A stretch of DNA of 64,000 nt from Rhexocercosporidium sp. MPI-PUGE-AT-0058. Its lineage: Eukaryota; Ascomycota; Leotiomycetes; Helotiales. The translations under genes and the position numbers were made by a program. Below are positions 21,686 to 34,406 of this stretch, piece by piece (the first letter of the stretch is position 1; the number at the start of each line of letters is the position of its first letter). The stretch is from positions 1,426,001 to 1,490,000 of the forward strand of contig JAGTJL010000014.1 in the NCBI GenBank assembly GCA_020746875.1, read 5' to 3'. The notes beneath the pieces are model-generated. The model was not told where the DNA came from. It did no database searches and saw nothing but the letters and a program-made list of their open reading frames with translations.

Positions 21686-22692
21686 CTATGTTTTCTGCAT
21701 GGTGCTTATATCCGCGAAGTCCACCTTGTCTACACCACTCGCAAATCCGCCAAAGGGGCAGACTCCAAGCTTGGTGGGTGTCTTTGATCCCTCCGTTTCT
21801 TCCACCTCTTCTTCTTCTTCTTCTGGCTCAACAAGAATCTTCCTCCCATGCAGATAGCCCTCTTTCTCCACAACGATATCTTCTTCCTCAACAGCAAATT
21901 CGGCGCCATCACGAAGATGCCACTTTGCAAACAAATCATTCTGAATCCTAATTGACACGTTAGTGGGTATTATCTTCGACGTCTCTGGTTCAGGTCCTAG
22001 ATCCCAAATTATGGAGGATTTGGGAGCGAAAGAACTAACCAGATAATCTTTCCCAGGGCTTTGATAAGGGCTGTTTTCCGATGGAGGGAGAGCTTTGGGT
22101 GAGACATGATGGCCTCCGTCATAATGTCCTGAATAAATGCAAGACAAACGCCCAGATGAATGTATTCGATATGCAATGGATGAGCTCGTCCTAAACCAAC
22201 ATGCATCATGCTAAAATCATCGTAAGTGCCGGACTGCAGGACTTGGAAACCTATCACGAAACTTACCCAACCTTATCGAGATATTCCCAGAATTCCATTT
22301 GCGTTGGATCTGAGCATAGCTTGATCAAGTATGCCTTCAAGAACATTTTACGATGCATGATTTGCGGACTATCTTCATTGAGAGTAGCGTCCATGGGCCC
22401 TTCGAAACTTGTGCTTCTGGTCTGAAATGCTCTGGCCGTGATATCGTATTGTAAAAGTTTCTTATACACGATGTTGACGACTGCCGGTATTAGAGCCTTG
22501 ATGTACTTGGCGCCAGACACCAGAGCTTCGACATCCCCTTCAGATTCAAGTCAGGACTGGCTGACATATAAAACAGAGGTAATACTTACTGCTACTGAAA
22601 TCGAGGAAGCTGTGGAGGTATTGAATTCGAGCTTCAAGACTGGTGTGAAGCTCTTCTCGAGAAATATGCTGCATAGGTCGCGCACTCGCCAT
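21686..22692 (-). CDS. Protoglobin-family haem protein
   Basis: Exons 22692-22590, 22537-22267, 22210-22040 and 21947-21686 give 268 residues with matching phases. Conserved stretches run in order: EARIQYLHSFLDFSS, VEALVSGAKYIKALIPAVVN, HRKMFLKAYLIKL, YLDKVGMMHVG, HPLHIEYIHLGVCLAFIQDI and KIIWIQNDLFAKWHL. This is the globin-sensor/protoglobin fold as found in archaea, bacteria and, as short single-domain forms, in many filamentous fungi. A His in the HPLHIEYIH segment is the likely proximal haem ligand, though I cannot place it without an alignment. The C-terminal 75 residues are an extension with a run of six or more Glu, probably disordered. Fungal protoglobins have no settled role; binding of O2, CO or NO is expected from the fold. 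It has no nearby partner gene. Confidence 0.75.
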
Positions 22693-23831
22693 TACTTTGA
22701 CGAGGTGAGGTGGTTTTGACAAGTTACTTCCAAGTTGATCAACGATTTTGATATTAACGGAGAGATGTAATGGGCAACGATATGGAAGACTGAATACTGG
22801 ATCTATTGCCTATTATGAAGAAAATAACAATCGGCTTGAATCACTGGGTCGACAGAGGTTTGGGGCAACATCAGATTTGTGGTCTGATTTGTGGCACAAT
22901 GAGATGAGCTCCATGACCACAAAGGCAGCCACATCTGCAACATGCATCATAGAAACGGGGATCTGCGCGGCACTCCTTTTATTCCGAATTTTATGCGTCA
23001 TGCTTATTTGAATTTTACGGCTTGCGGTTGGTATCGACAACATGCCACAGAGGGAAAAGAGCGGGGTAGGCAAGGTACTGGCTTCGCTAATTCTGGAATG
23101 GTCATACGCGGTGGCGCGCTGGAATTTAGGCTGCATTCGCTTATTTCCAGGGCATCAAGTGTTTGAGTGTGCCCATACAAGAATTGAAGAGCAGATGCTG
23201 AATGAAGGTCTTTGCTGCTAGAATGCAAGCTGAGAACTTCATCCTCGAGGGAAATTGAGCATCTGCCCCATAGCTCACAGCTATTTCAAGGTTATCATGT
23301 AAGTCGATGACGGGTTGTGCTAAAGTGCTAAAAATTCGGTTTCGAAGAGGCACAAGTCCAGAGCAACCGAAGAATTGTATGTGAATAAAGACTTCTGTAC
23401 TATGGGTGTATGGGGACACACGCCAGCACATGGCTAATGTTGAACTCATCGGTCAATTCTTCTTCAAACAAAGGGCTTCTCGCCTCGTTGGGGACATCGG
23501 AACGAAAAACGGCGCCTCCCTCCCAAGTATATAACCTTCGTGCCAAACTTTTCCTTAGCCCCTCCATAAACGCAAATTGCATTGTATATCATGATGCTGC
23601 TCTGGCAAGTATTCATTCCGTAATACGGCATTCTGAACATATCTGTTCTCTAGTACTAGGGGTCTCCATACAGTGAGCATGGGCATCGACATTCTTCTCA
23701 TAGATATGAGGCTTTCAGCAAGCAAGAATCAATAAGTCACCTGAATGCAAGTCTGGTAAGTCCGGTCTTAATCTGCTATGTTACTATGTTGTTATATATC
23801 CTGCGCGACAAGCTTGTAGCCTTTGAGATGT
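22693..23831. other. Non-coding stretch, no gene seen
   Basis: Contains the promoter of the protoglobin gene and the 3' flank of the Dal5-type transporter. Open frames are short, overlap on both strands and show no domain. Confidence 0.5.
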
Positions 23832-25579
23832 CTACAAAGTATATCTGAACGTCGGACTCTTGTCCCCCAAGTCAGCCAACTCCTCATCCGTGAGCCCTTC
23901 TGCCTCTCCACTACGTTCTCTCTTGGCATTAATACGTCCATAGTTCACTCTCAGCGCAATGCAAGCACCAAGCCCTAAAGTCACGAATCCAATTTCGAGA
24001 CCATGTCCCAGCAAATACTTCGGCGCATCCACGCTTCTGTAGAAGTTGCTCGCCATTGCACCACCCAGATTGCCAACACCAATCTGGAATGCCATACCCG
24101 CTGCTCTCTTGTAACTACCTGCGAGATTGTTACTGATCCAGGTGATATTACCCGGGAACGCTGGGTAGATGCCACATGTTGCAATGAAAACCCCGGCGTA
24201 GACGACACCAGGAACCCCCCCATGAGCTGAGCCCGAGATTGCCATGACGAAGCCAACGAGGATTGCGAGCATAGGGAAGAAGACGTAAGGCCATCGAGAG
24301 GCACCACGTTTAGCAGCTTTATCGGAACACCAACAGACGATAATAGCGAGGACTGCTGCTGTGCAGTAGATTGGGATGGTGAGGAGCTGGGCTGTAGTGG
24401 AAGTATAGCCGAGTTGTTTAATAATCGTAGGGAGGAAGAGGGAGATGCCGTACAGAGGGCAGACTATTCCCCAGTACATCAGGAGACTGAGATAGAGTTG
24501 CCAGTCGGTCAGAGCTGTATGTTTATTAGCCAAGACTCATGATTTTCTAATATGGGCAGACCTTTGGTGACATATTTCCACTCGAAATGATCCGTCTCAG
24601 CCACGTTTCTCCCGCTCTTCTTGCTTCCTTGGTACTTTAGACGGTGTACAACCCACGCCTTTTCCTCAACACTCAAGAATCCAGCTGTGTCAGGGAAGTC
24701 GTAGAGTAGGAAGAATGCCGAAAACGCTACTGCGACGGTCAAGAGACCCTCGAGAATGAAAATCCATTGCCAGCCTGCTCTACCGCCTACGCCATCCATC
24801 TTGGCGATTGCATAGGCGAGCAAGCCAGAGAAAGCTCCCGCTACGCTTGCTGCGCTGAAGAAGAGACCTTGTCGAAATGCGAGCTCTTCTGTGCAGTACC
24901 TGTAACGCAATCCGGATCAGTATCGAGGAGTAATTGTGGACCGAGATGGGGCTCAAATTTTCTTGTGCCACAGGAAGACTTACCACATGGTCAAGTAGTA
25001 AGCGACTCCAGGATAAAGTCCTGCTTCAGCAACACCCAAGAACAACCTCGCAATGAGCAATCCATGATAATTATTCACCAAACCCATCAGCGTCATGACC
25101 GTGCCCCATGCAACCATGATACTTGGCAGCCAGATAGACGGTCTGAAGCGTTTAAGGAGTAAATTCGATGGGATTTCAAACGCGCAGTAGGTGAAGAAGA
25201 ATACTGTGGCGCACAAATTGTATTGTTGGCCTGTGAGCTTGAGATCCTCTTGCATGCCTTGAATCTTCGCATTGCCGATGTTGCCACGGTCCAGGAAGGA
25301 GAGTAGATACAGGACGGCAAGCATGGGGATCAGGCGGATGTCCATTTTTCGGAGAGTTTTCTCGCGGTTAACTTTGGAGGTGTCGACGCCATTGCCAGCC
25401 CAGTTTGGATCATGAACATTCTTAGACTTCTACGTGTATGTGTTAGAGACTGAGGTAAAATAGTTTAGACCCTGAATTACCTCATTATTGTGAATGAATT
25501 CATTGTTTGCAAAAACAGCTTTCTCATCCTCACCCTCGGATGAGGCTTGCTGGCTTGGGTCTTTGACTGATATTGCCAT
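23832..25579 (-). CDS. MFS transporter, allantoate permease (Dal5/ACS) family
   Basis: Exons 25579-25481, 25429-24984, 24899-24562 and 24514-23832 give 521 residues. A hydrophilic N-terminus of about 75 residues precedes TM1 (MLAVLYLLSFLDRGNIGNAK), which carries the LDRxNIGNA block diagnostic of the anion:cation symporter family. CAFEIPSNLLLKRFRPSIWL and ARLFLGVAEAGLYPGVAYYL follow, then GWQWIFILEGLLT and the second six-helix half. Characterised members take up small carboxylates and vitamins such as allantoate, nicotinate, pantothenate and tartrate, driven by protons at the plasma membrane. The substrate here is unknown. It is divergent from the dehydrogenase-like gene at 26187, with 607 bases between the starts, which suggests co-regulation and uptake of the dehydrogenase's substrate or its precursor. 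Confidence 0.9.
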
Positions 25580-26186
25580 CTTGGGGACGATTTGCTGATA
25601 CTGTAGACAACAATGAAGAATATTTTCCAGGAAAGAAGACAGCTCTTAATATACTGATTAGTTTTTTTAGTCTTCGGTTCCCCGCAAAGATGGGGGTTTA
25701 CCTGGGAGTATCGCTAGCCGTCATGATTTTGCGAGTCCACAACCAAGTTCCGAAAGAAAATTCCTGTATCCACATTCTCCATGAAGGGGCCCCGCGTTTG
25801 AAGTGACCGCTGCCTCTGATTTCATTGGGCTTATCCCGACAGTTTTGAGTGGGTCACGAAGTAGCAGCCAGGTGTGGTGGCGTGCGGGCAGCGGGTGAGG
25901 GGAAATGCGGGCACTGAGGGCAGAGCGGGGCAAAAATTTGTGTGGGCACCTTTTTCACTGGTTCGAATTGTTCTTGGCCTATCCTTCACATTTACCACTC
26001 CCGTCATACCAAACCAGTGACTGTGCTGGAATAGGGAGGAGAAATTGTTTCCTGGAATTTTGATGAGCAGAACGGCACAGAAGCCATGTTCCAAAAACCT
26101 CGTTTAAATTCCCTAATCCGCCTTCCACCACACGAAGAAAGAATCCGAGTAACGAAGTCACATTCTAAACTCTTCGAACTGAAAAT
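25580..26186. promoter_or_regulatory. Divergent promoter of transporter and dehydrogenase
   Basis: The 607 bases between the two start codons hold both promoters. No coding frame is supported. I could not identify a specific paired regulator site by eye. Confidence 0.4.
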
Positions 26187-27237
26187 ATGAGAAATGCAGT
26201 TGCAATCCTCGGCGCAGGGACTCAAGGAAGACGCCTCGCTTACATGTGGTCTAGGCGAGGGAGACCAGTACACCTCATCGACCGAGCACCAGCTGCCTTA
26301 GAAGGGGCCTTGAAAGACATTGAATTTTTCAAGACCACGGTCGGTATAAGCGACGGATATCAGGATGGAACTATCTCGACCTTTAGTGGGGAAGAATTGG
26401 TTGAAGCATTAAAGGGTGCTTGGCTTGCTGTTGAAGTATGTGTCTACTCTGCGCGTGTTGGGGTCAATCTTTGGCACTGACTAAACTTAGAATGTTCCCG
26501 AGTCTTTGAATATCAAGCGGTCTGTTGTTCAGCAGCTGGACAATTTGGCGCATACAGAGACCATTGTTGCATCAAATTCGAGTAGTTTCACGATCCAAGA
26601 GCTAATTGATGGTTTGGATCTGAAGAGTCCTTCACGTTGTGTTAGCTTGCATTCATGTCAGTGGAGACTTCTCTTAATTTCAATTTCCAATTTTAACCGA
26701 AGAATATAACACAAAACGAACATCTCCTGACGAGACGAGCAGATTGGCCACCAGAGACCCCAGCGATCGAAATCATGGGGTCTAACATCACCAAGTCAGA
26801 AATTATCCCACGGCTCATGGAGGAATGCAGAAATCATGGGTTCGAGCCTTTTCACGTCAAGAAAGAATCAAATGGCTATATATACAATCGGTGTGTGATC
26901 TACGAATCTTCCATGTATATTCTTTCATTTCCGGCATCGTACTGATAGCCAAATCGGCAGTATCTGGGCAGCGATCAAGCGCGAAGCTCTTTTTGTAGCA
27001 GCTGAAGGAGTCGCGACACCAGCAGAGATTGACTCTATTTACAAATCAATTTTGAAGACTCCCAAGGGACCGTTTGAACAAATGGACACGGTCGGCTTAG
27101 ACGTTGTGAAGGATATAGAAGAGCATTATGCTGAGAAGAGAAACTCGCTGCCACATGAACCTCGAGATCTGCTGTCACGCATGATCCAAGATGGCAAATT
27201 GGGTGTCAAGACCGGAGAAGGATTCTATAAGTACTAA
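26187..27237 (+). CDS. 3-hydroxyacyl-CoA dehydrogenase-like NAD-dependent enzyme
   Basis: Exons 26187-26435, 26491-26656, 26743-26890 and 26961-27237 give 279 residues. The N-terminal Rossmann fold has VAILGAGTQGRRLAYMWSRR, a GxGxxG dinucleotide site, ending in VHLIDR, where the acidic residue favours NAD over NADP. The middle has IVASNSSSFTIQEL and LHSYWPPETPAIEIMGSN, where the catalytic His of the family lies. The C-terminal helical domain has NGYIYNRIWAAIKREALFVA and ends GKLGVKTGEGFYKY, a very typical family ending. Relatives include short-chain 3-hydroxyacyl-CoA dehydrogenase, 3-hydroxybutyryl-CoA dehydrogenase, L-gulonate 3-dehydrogenase (lambda-crystallin) and carnitine dehydrogenase. 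With no peroxisomal or mitochondrial signal seen, the latter two are plausible. It sits between a carboxylate-type transporter and a regulator, so a catabolic role is likely. Confidence 0.85.
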
Positions 27238-27630
27238 GAGAACTGGATTTTTGAAGAGAACCTTTGTTCCAATGCAAGCCCAATCTCCCTTCGTGATTTA
27301 AGCGAACTTTGCTGTTCCGTACTCTCGAGCTCGCCAGCATCACTTGAAACTAGGACCCACAAACAAAAGGCAAAATGAGGTAGACTGAAACTATTGACAC
27401 TTGAATATTGTCTTTACACTTTAATATTAACATCTCGTTAATTTTCCTGATACTTGCGAAGAATATTGTAATATGGCTCGGTTCGTGATTTTTCCAGCCA
27501 CAAGTGGGGCAGGATTCTGCGGCTCAGAGCCTTTGCCGAACTTCCCCGCACTACTGCTCAACACACCAAGTGCTTCAAGTACTCAGACTACAGCGAAGGA
27601 TATTTCGAAAGGCACTTAAGACTTAATGTA
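27238..27630. promoter_or_regulatory. Intergenic region before the C2H2 regulator
   Basis: Short gap with no coding frame; 3' flank of the dehydrogenase gene and promoter of the downstream regulator. Confidence 0.4.
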
Positions 27631-30377
27631 TTGTCTAGGACGAGTATTTTTATGGGATGTTATAACGGTCTCATATCAAGTAGGCAATCGACAAAGACTC
27701 GAAAGGCTAGAATGAATAACCCCGTTGCATCGCCAACCACTGCGCAAGCTGGATCTGGAAACAAGAAGAGAAAACCAAAGATATTTCGCTGTCGATACTG
27801 CCCTGACACGTTTCAGCGCCTCGAGCACATACAACGCCATGAGCGAACTCATACGAAAGAGAAACCATTCTCATGCTCCTGTGGGAAAGCATTTGCAAGA
27901 CGGTATGGGGTCAGGACAACAGTTGAGCATAACTAATGAAAGTACAGAGACATATTGGTCAGACATGAGAAGCTAGTTCATGATGAAGTATCGGATGGCA
28001 ATGGAAATCGCTCGCTTAGCTCTGGAAATGCCTCCATACCAAGTCCTGATGCCACACAGGGGTCTGTGGGCACGAATAGGCCTTCTGAATGGACACCTCC
28101 AGACACAAATGCTTTCAGCTCTAAGTATCCCCATCAAGTCTCAAGCCACGCTCATGAAGATCCAATGTCACAATCCGGGTTCTTCCCTGGACAGGCAGTT
28201 CCACAGCCCGGAGACATCCCAGGTTTGGCGCCGACCTACCTTGACAACCAAGCCTTTCTCATGGCCGACACAGTTGACATCCCTGGTGACTATAACTTGT
28301 TCTTTGACAATTTTGATATATCAAACTTCTTCTTGCCAGCTACTGTTTACGACTCGGAACTGCCTGTCTCTTTGTGGTCAAGGCCAAATCCCGCTCACGA
28401 TGTGGAGAATCAGCCTATCAGTGACAGCAGTTCAGCACTCGAAAACAACAATGATGCCCTGAGCCAATTTGGCTCTCCTCGACCCATACTGCGCCCAGAG
28501 GAGCAAAATCTCATGGAGAGTAATCCGCGACCTCAGGCAGACTTCCTACGTGCCGGTCCTCCGTGGAAGGTATCTGGCCAAGACTACAGAACCATCCAAA
28601 ACAAATTGAAGGGCTTTACAGATATCCTACCAGATGACTTTGTCTTGCCAACACGGCACACTTTATCTCGTTACTTCGAGGGGTATATTACCGGATTCAA
28701 CCAGCACCTCCCATTTCTCCACATTCCAAGCTTTTCTGTGTCCAAGTTCGTTCCTGAATTAGTTCTTGCCATAGCAGCAGTTGGCGCCCAGTATCGATTT
28801 GAGAGTGCAAGGGGAAATAAGCTTTGGTACGCCGCAAAAGCTGTTGCCACTGAGCAGATACGAAGACGACAAAGTCAACAAGTTGCCGATATCCTGTCGT
28901 CGCCTCAGCGAAGAAGTGCTTCTCTAAGTAAATCGCCAGGCTCGTACACGACACCTGGGGACCAAACAACTCCAAAGTCTCATAATTTGCATGCTTCAAC
29001 CTGGAAAGACCCACAAAATGATATTCGGTAAGACATCAATTTCTTTGACACAATTAGTGTCTAAATTTGGAGCTTACAAATTTCGAGGTCCCCTCCAGCC
29101 CAGGCACGACTAGGCACAATTCAGACGCTTCTCATCATGATGGCAATGGGTATGTGGGGTCCACCTCCACTGCTACGAGAAGCTACGAGCATTCAAAACC
29201 AACTGGCTCTTCTAATTCGAGAACATGGTCTCCAGGTCATCCAATGCTCCGAAAGCGACCTTCGCTGGGAGGACTGGGTCCTTTTCGAGAGCGAATGCAG
29301 AACAAAATGCATCGCATACTGTTTCTTCAATCTACACTCCATCGCTTACGACAATCCACCAATACTTCGCACTTCGGAACTTAAGATCAACCTACCTCAC
29401 TCAGCAGAAGAATGGCGCGCAGCGTCCGCTGAGGAATGGCACTCTGCGCGGAGGAGTTCCCCACAATTACCGCTTTCCTTCCATCACGCCCTATCCAGGC
29501 TCTTCTCCACCGAGGAGGAAGAACTACCTCCCATTTCATCTCTGGGTAATTATGTCCTTATTCACGCCATAATACAACAAATCTACATCATCCGCCAAGC
29601 CAGCACGATATCAATATCCACACCCACCGCTATTAACGGCAGCCTCCAACCTTCTGAGATCTCTAAACTGGGTCATGTCCTTCGGATCTGGCAAATCGGA
29701 TGGGAAAAGGCCCCTGAAAGCAGTTTGGATCCGATGAATCCCTACGGACCAGTAGCGTTTAGTTCCACTGCACTCTTGAGACTCGCTTACATAAGGCTTC
29801 ATTGTGATCTTGGACCATGTCGAGGACTAGAAACCAGAGATCCACAAGTCATTGCCAGGACACTGAAGGCGTGCCCCCCGCTCACGAGGAGCCCGTTGAT
29901 GAGTCGAGCGATCCTGCAGGCGGCACATGCATTGAGCATTCCGGTCAAGATTGGGATTAAGTTTGTAGCGCACACACATACGCTTTTGTGGAGCATGCAG
30001 CACAGTCTTGGGAATCTTGAGTGTGCTTTCCTACTTAGTTCGTAACTCTTCCCCGCGTATCTGAAATTATCTGATGGTTTCTAGGCAGATGGCTACACAC
30101 GATCTCGGAATCCATAGCGGATCTGACGATTGACGAGCGGAATTTGCTTGAGATGGTACGCAGCATCGTTGGCGAAACCCACTTTGCGCTTGAGTCAGAT
30201 GATCGCGGTAACATTGAGGGAAGTGTGGGTGTGAAGAAGCTCAGCATTGCGGTGGTGAGAATTTGGGCGGAGGTTTTTACGGGTAGTCATCATGTCTTCC
30301 CTCTAGTGAAAGTCATTGGGTTGGCTTTGGAAGGGTATGCTGATATGTGCGAGGTTGAAGACGAAATGGAAGCCTGA
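27631..30377 (+). CDS. C2H2 zinc-finger transcription factor with fungal-specific domain
   Basis: Exons 27631-27902, 27948-29027, 29088-30037 and 30085-30377 give 864 residues. Two adjacent C2H2 fingers lie near residue 55: FRCRYCPDTFQRLEHIQRHERTH and, across the first intron, FSCSCGKAFARRDILVRHEKLVH. A Ser/Pro/Gln-rich linker follows, with an acidic FFDNFDISNFF patch that may activate transcription. Then comes the fungal transcription-factor domain (LSRYFEGYITGFNQHLPFLH, LVLAIAAVGAQYRFE, IQTLLIMMAMGMW). This C2H2 plus MHR layout is common for regulators of carbon-source and lipid use. The last donor is GTTCGT, non-standard but needed for phase. The start may instead be the Met at 27712. It is on the same strand as, and close to, the dehydrogenase gene, so it may control that gene and the transporter. 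Confidence 0.85.
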
Positions 30378-31354
30378 GATATTTAGAATCTACATAACTT
30401 ATCGCACTGGAAAAGTACAGAAGCTGTTGTTGCCGGGCTGATGTTGGACACTTGCTCTATCGTGTTTCTTGGCCTAGAAGTGGGGCAAATCTCAGGGGCT
30501 CGCTAAAACAACAACCCGGTAAATAAACACATTTGCTGCACCTTATGATTACGTTCGTGGTCCGAGGATTGGTTGATGGAGATGGAGTCGATCCATAGTC
30601 TTGGGCCAGCTTCAGAAACAGCTTTCTTAAGTCTGAGGTTTCGCATAGCTTCTTACAGGCTCTTCATGATATCGAATATCTAGTTGTCGATGAGGACAAT
30701 GCACAGTTTCTCAGGGCTGCCCCAAGTGTGGGAGAGTACTGTATAACCTCTGGCATCATAAACATGAGAGAGTTTACATGGGGTGAAACGTTAATATTTC
30801 GTTCCTCCGGTTATTCTCCCATATTTTGAGCTTGGATAGCAGCCTCCATCCATAGCGTTGTATGTCTTATCTCGCTTTCGATGATGCCTGCAAAGTCTTT
30901 CGACAGAAGCAACCGTATCAACCGTGTGAATCGTCTTCTTCGAGAGTCTGTATTGAGAGTCCGACAAGGTTGCCAGTCGTTGACTCCTATGTCTTCGAAG
31001 ACACGATACGATTGTATCTCGGATACCTAGCTCTGTGATTGGGCAACACAAGAGACCAAGCATGCCTAAGAGCCGGGAAGATACTTGGATGGGAGCTAAA
31101 CAAGGTCACTCAGTCACAGTCGCGCTAAAGGTGTCACAGCGTTGGCGGGTCTCATTGGACATAAATTATGCCCCTTTGAAGAGAGTCAGAATCAGGACTC
31201 GGTCGTGACAAAAATATGCCGTCAGCTCTTTGATAGTTGATAGCATCTTACAGTCTCAAATTCCACAGCAGCGTAGAGCAGGTCTATATCGACCGTGGCG
31301 AAGTTCTTCAGTAGGAAAAGACAGTACTCAGATAGGTTCGTGACATTTGCTACT
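30378..31354. other. Non-coding stretch, no gene seen
   Basis: Convergent 3' flanks of the C2H2 regulator and PWP2. A 90-codon frame on the minus strand at 30791 shows no domain. Confidence 0.5.
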
Positions 31355-34111
31355 CTACTCTAATCCTATCCACTCTTCATCACCCCCAGACTGCACCATA
31401 TCAGTATCATCACCATTCATGATTAACAACGGGGGCCCGTCCGCACTCTTCACTAGCGGCTGACTCAATCCATACTCAATCGTATAACAGTTCTCCTCGA
31501 ACACGCGCAGGGTATCTTGCTGAATCCTAGTCACGCTGCGCTCTATAACCCTCAACTCAGCATCCAACATGCCCTTGTTATCCTGAATCCACCGTCCATG
31601 AGAATCAACAATGGCTTCCATCCAAAGAAGGCAGAACTGGATGTGTGGCGATTCTTCAGTTTCCTTGGCTACTAATCGGAGGAGCCGTTGGAGGTAGACT
31701 ACTGGTAGTTCTTTGGTGACGAGACTGATATCTGTGTATGGAATTCCTTCGAATACCTGCCGTAGTAACGAAGCTTCGTTCAGGCGGAATGCCATGACGA
31801 GAGCTTTTAGGTAGTCTTTCTCTTTGTCGAGAACGTTGAGAGTGGAAGCCGGAGTCACCTCAAGGTCCAGATCAATAGGATCGAACAGAGGCGTCGTGTC
31901 CAGACTGTAGATCAACAGACCTTCCGTTGATGCTGCGCAGAAAGACCGCCCTGTAGGCGAGAAAGCTACATCTGTGACTCGTACTTCTGGCATTCGTTTT
32001 CTGACTGATGGATCACCACCTCGTGTTGAACCTGGTAGTGTCCTGTCAATCCGATCCTCGAGATCGGACGCTTCGCCTTGCTCATCTATCAGGCCGAGTG
32101 GTCCAGCTTCGGTCATGAGCTTGCTGTTGAGGAATTCCTGGGTACCTGAAAGAGAAAGATTGACGCTGACGGTATACTTCTTCAGAAGCACAAGCGAATC
32201 GACTGAGTACAGACATATGTATTTGCTGTTGCCCCCAGCCAAGACGCATTCGCCATCAGCGCTGTATTTGATGCTACTGAAACTTTTAGTTCCAGCTGCA
32301 TTGGCTGCCGTCCGGCGATCGGTTATTTTGCGGCCTCCAGATACATCTCTCCTTCCATCGACCCCCGATTGCTGCTGCGCTTCAGAAACAGACCAGAATG
32401 TGAGTTGGCCATCCAGAGTTGAAACTGCCAGTTGCAGCGAGTCGGGCCTGAACGCAACGTCGAGTACATCTGCCTGAAGCTGCAGAGGTTCACTCGTTTG
32501 AGTGCGGTCGAAAATGGACCAGATTCTGACCGTGTGATCCCAACTTCCGCTAACCACTACGCTTCCATTTGGTGCGAAAGCCAAGCTCGATACTGGCCCC
32601 TCGTGGCCTGACAATCGGTCTAGTAACTGACCTGTCTGCACTGACCAAATGTGAATATCGAAAGAATCGAGCGATCCAGCACAAACAACTTCTCCGCTGG
32701 GGTCTACAGCCAGACAGGAGAAGGATAGTCGAGTTGGTGCTGTGAATGTGCGAAAATTCCGGTATCTGATTAAATCCCATGCTCGGATCGAGCCATCTAG
32801 ACTTGCTGTGAACAAAACGTTGCCCCTTTTCGCAAACTCGCAAGCTGTCACGCCGCTGATATGTTCGGTAAAAGTAGCAATCGAAAAACCGGAATTGACA
32901 TCCCACACCTTGATTTTTCCATCGTCTGCAGTCGTGACGATCTTCTGCCCGTCAGGCGAATACACCAAGGCATTCATTGAATCGAAATGGCCTTGTTGTT
33001 TTAAGATCTGGTTCTCGGATTCCCATTCCCACACTAGCAATTGGCCAAGCTTAGAAGCTCCAAAAGCCAACCAGTCCCCCGACTTGTTAATAGTAACAAA
33101 GTCAATGTCGTTTTGTGAGATGCTGAGACTATGAATCATGTTGAATTCCGGCATTTCGTAAAGCCCAAAAATCCCATTCGAAAACCCAGCAACCAGTAAA
33201 TTCCTTTGCGGATGAAAGACTGCGCAGGTAACTTTTGCGTTGTGTTGCAGGAAGAAATGTTTTTTTGTTATGCGCCACCGAGCATGGGAATCATTGTCGT
33301 CTGCATCCTCATCTTGCTCCTGTTCATTGTGCCCTGGCAGGTATTTTCGTTCGAAAACAGCTCCATCCTTACTTATCGTAAATATCGTCTCTTGATCCTT
33401 CGAAAAATAAGCCCCCAAAACGCCTTCACGATGCCCGCCCAAAACAGTCTTCGCCGAGATATCCCCTGATTCTAAACTCCACACCCGGGCAGTCAAATCC
33501 TTGGAGGCACTGAGAAAGAAACGAGAGTCTCCGGACCATTCGATATTCTGAACAGCATCTGAATGCCCTGCGTATCTCCGATGCAGCACAAACGGTGCAA
33601 AATCTAGTTCTCCGTCTGCGTTCTGGTCTGGAGTTGATGGTGTATGCCATACTTCGATGTGCCGATCGAGTCCCACTGCGAAGTGGCGTCCTGAAGGGGA
33701 AAACGCGAGGGAAGAGACTGGAGATTTAAATGTGAAGTGGAAGAGGACGATTCGGCGTTGGACGTGCGTGAGAATTGCTCGGCCATCCTGGTCGACTGAG
33801 AGTAGCAGATTACCCCGCGGTGTGAGGCCCAATCGTGAGATATTCTTTCGGTGCGCAAACGGTAGGGTATGGGATTTGTTACTATTGCATTGTCAATCAA
33901 ATACTCGGTATGCTGTAAAATAGAGCATACTTGACCAAGTCGAAGACTGTTACTCGGTTTCCTACTGGGGAGTAGAGAAGGGTGCCATCAGGACTGAAGA
34001 GCAGGTTTCCCTGGCTATAAACAGTCCCTAAAAGATTGGAGAACTATGTTTAAAGTTAGCAGAATTCCTGAATATATGCGCATCGCAGTGTACCTTAAAC
34101 TCCGTCTTCAT
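31355..34111 (-). CDS. PWP2: Periodic tryptophan protein 2, U3 snoRNP (WD40) subunit
   Basis: Exons 34111-34094, 34043-33931 and 33881-31355 give 885 residues, the usual length. The coding part of exon 1 is only 18 bases (MKTEFK). The N-terminus FSNLLGTVYSQGNLLFSPDG and VFDLVNNKSHTLPFAHRKNI are characteristic of PWP2. Tandem WD40 repeats follow (for example GHREGVLGAYFSKDQ, GHEGPVSSLAFAPNGSVVVS), forming the double beta-propeller, then a gap-rich linker and the C-terminal helical Utp12-type domain (NEASLLRQVFEGIPYTDIS). PWP2/Utp1 is part of the UTP-B complex of the small-subunit processome in the nucleolus and is essential for 18S rRNA maturation. It is divergent from the septin gene with under 300 bases between starts. 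Confidence 0.95.
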
Positions 34112-34406
34112 TGTCACCGCTGCACTAGCATTTTCACTGTAGATGGATTCTCAACCCCAAACTTTTTTATCGCAATCAGTGGATTCTTTTCCGTAGTGCC
34201 GGGCCGACCTTTGATCCGGACTCCACTAAGTTTGTTAGCGTCGACTGGGGTCTCAATTTCAGGGGAAGGGGCCCAAATTGGACCTCCAGAAAAGAGAACC
34301 GCAACTTCAACCTCACACCTCTTCCACACATTCTCCGTCACGATACCCACGAACCCAACTCTCAATTTCAAACACTCCCTCCATAATCACCAGATAATTA
34401 CAGAAA

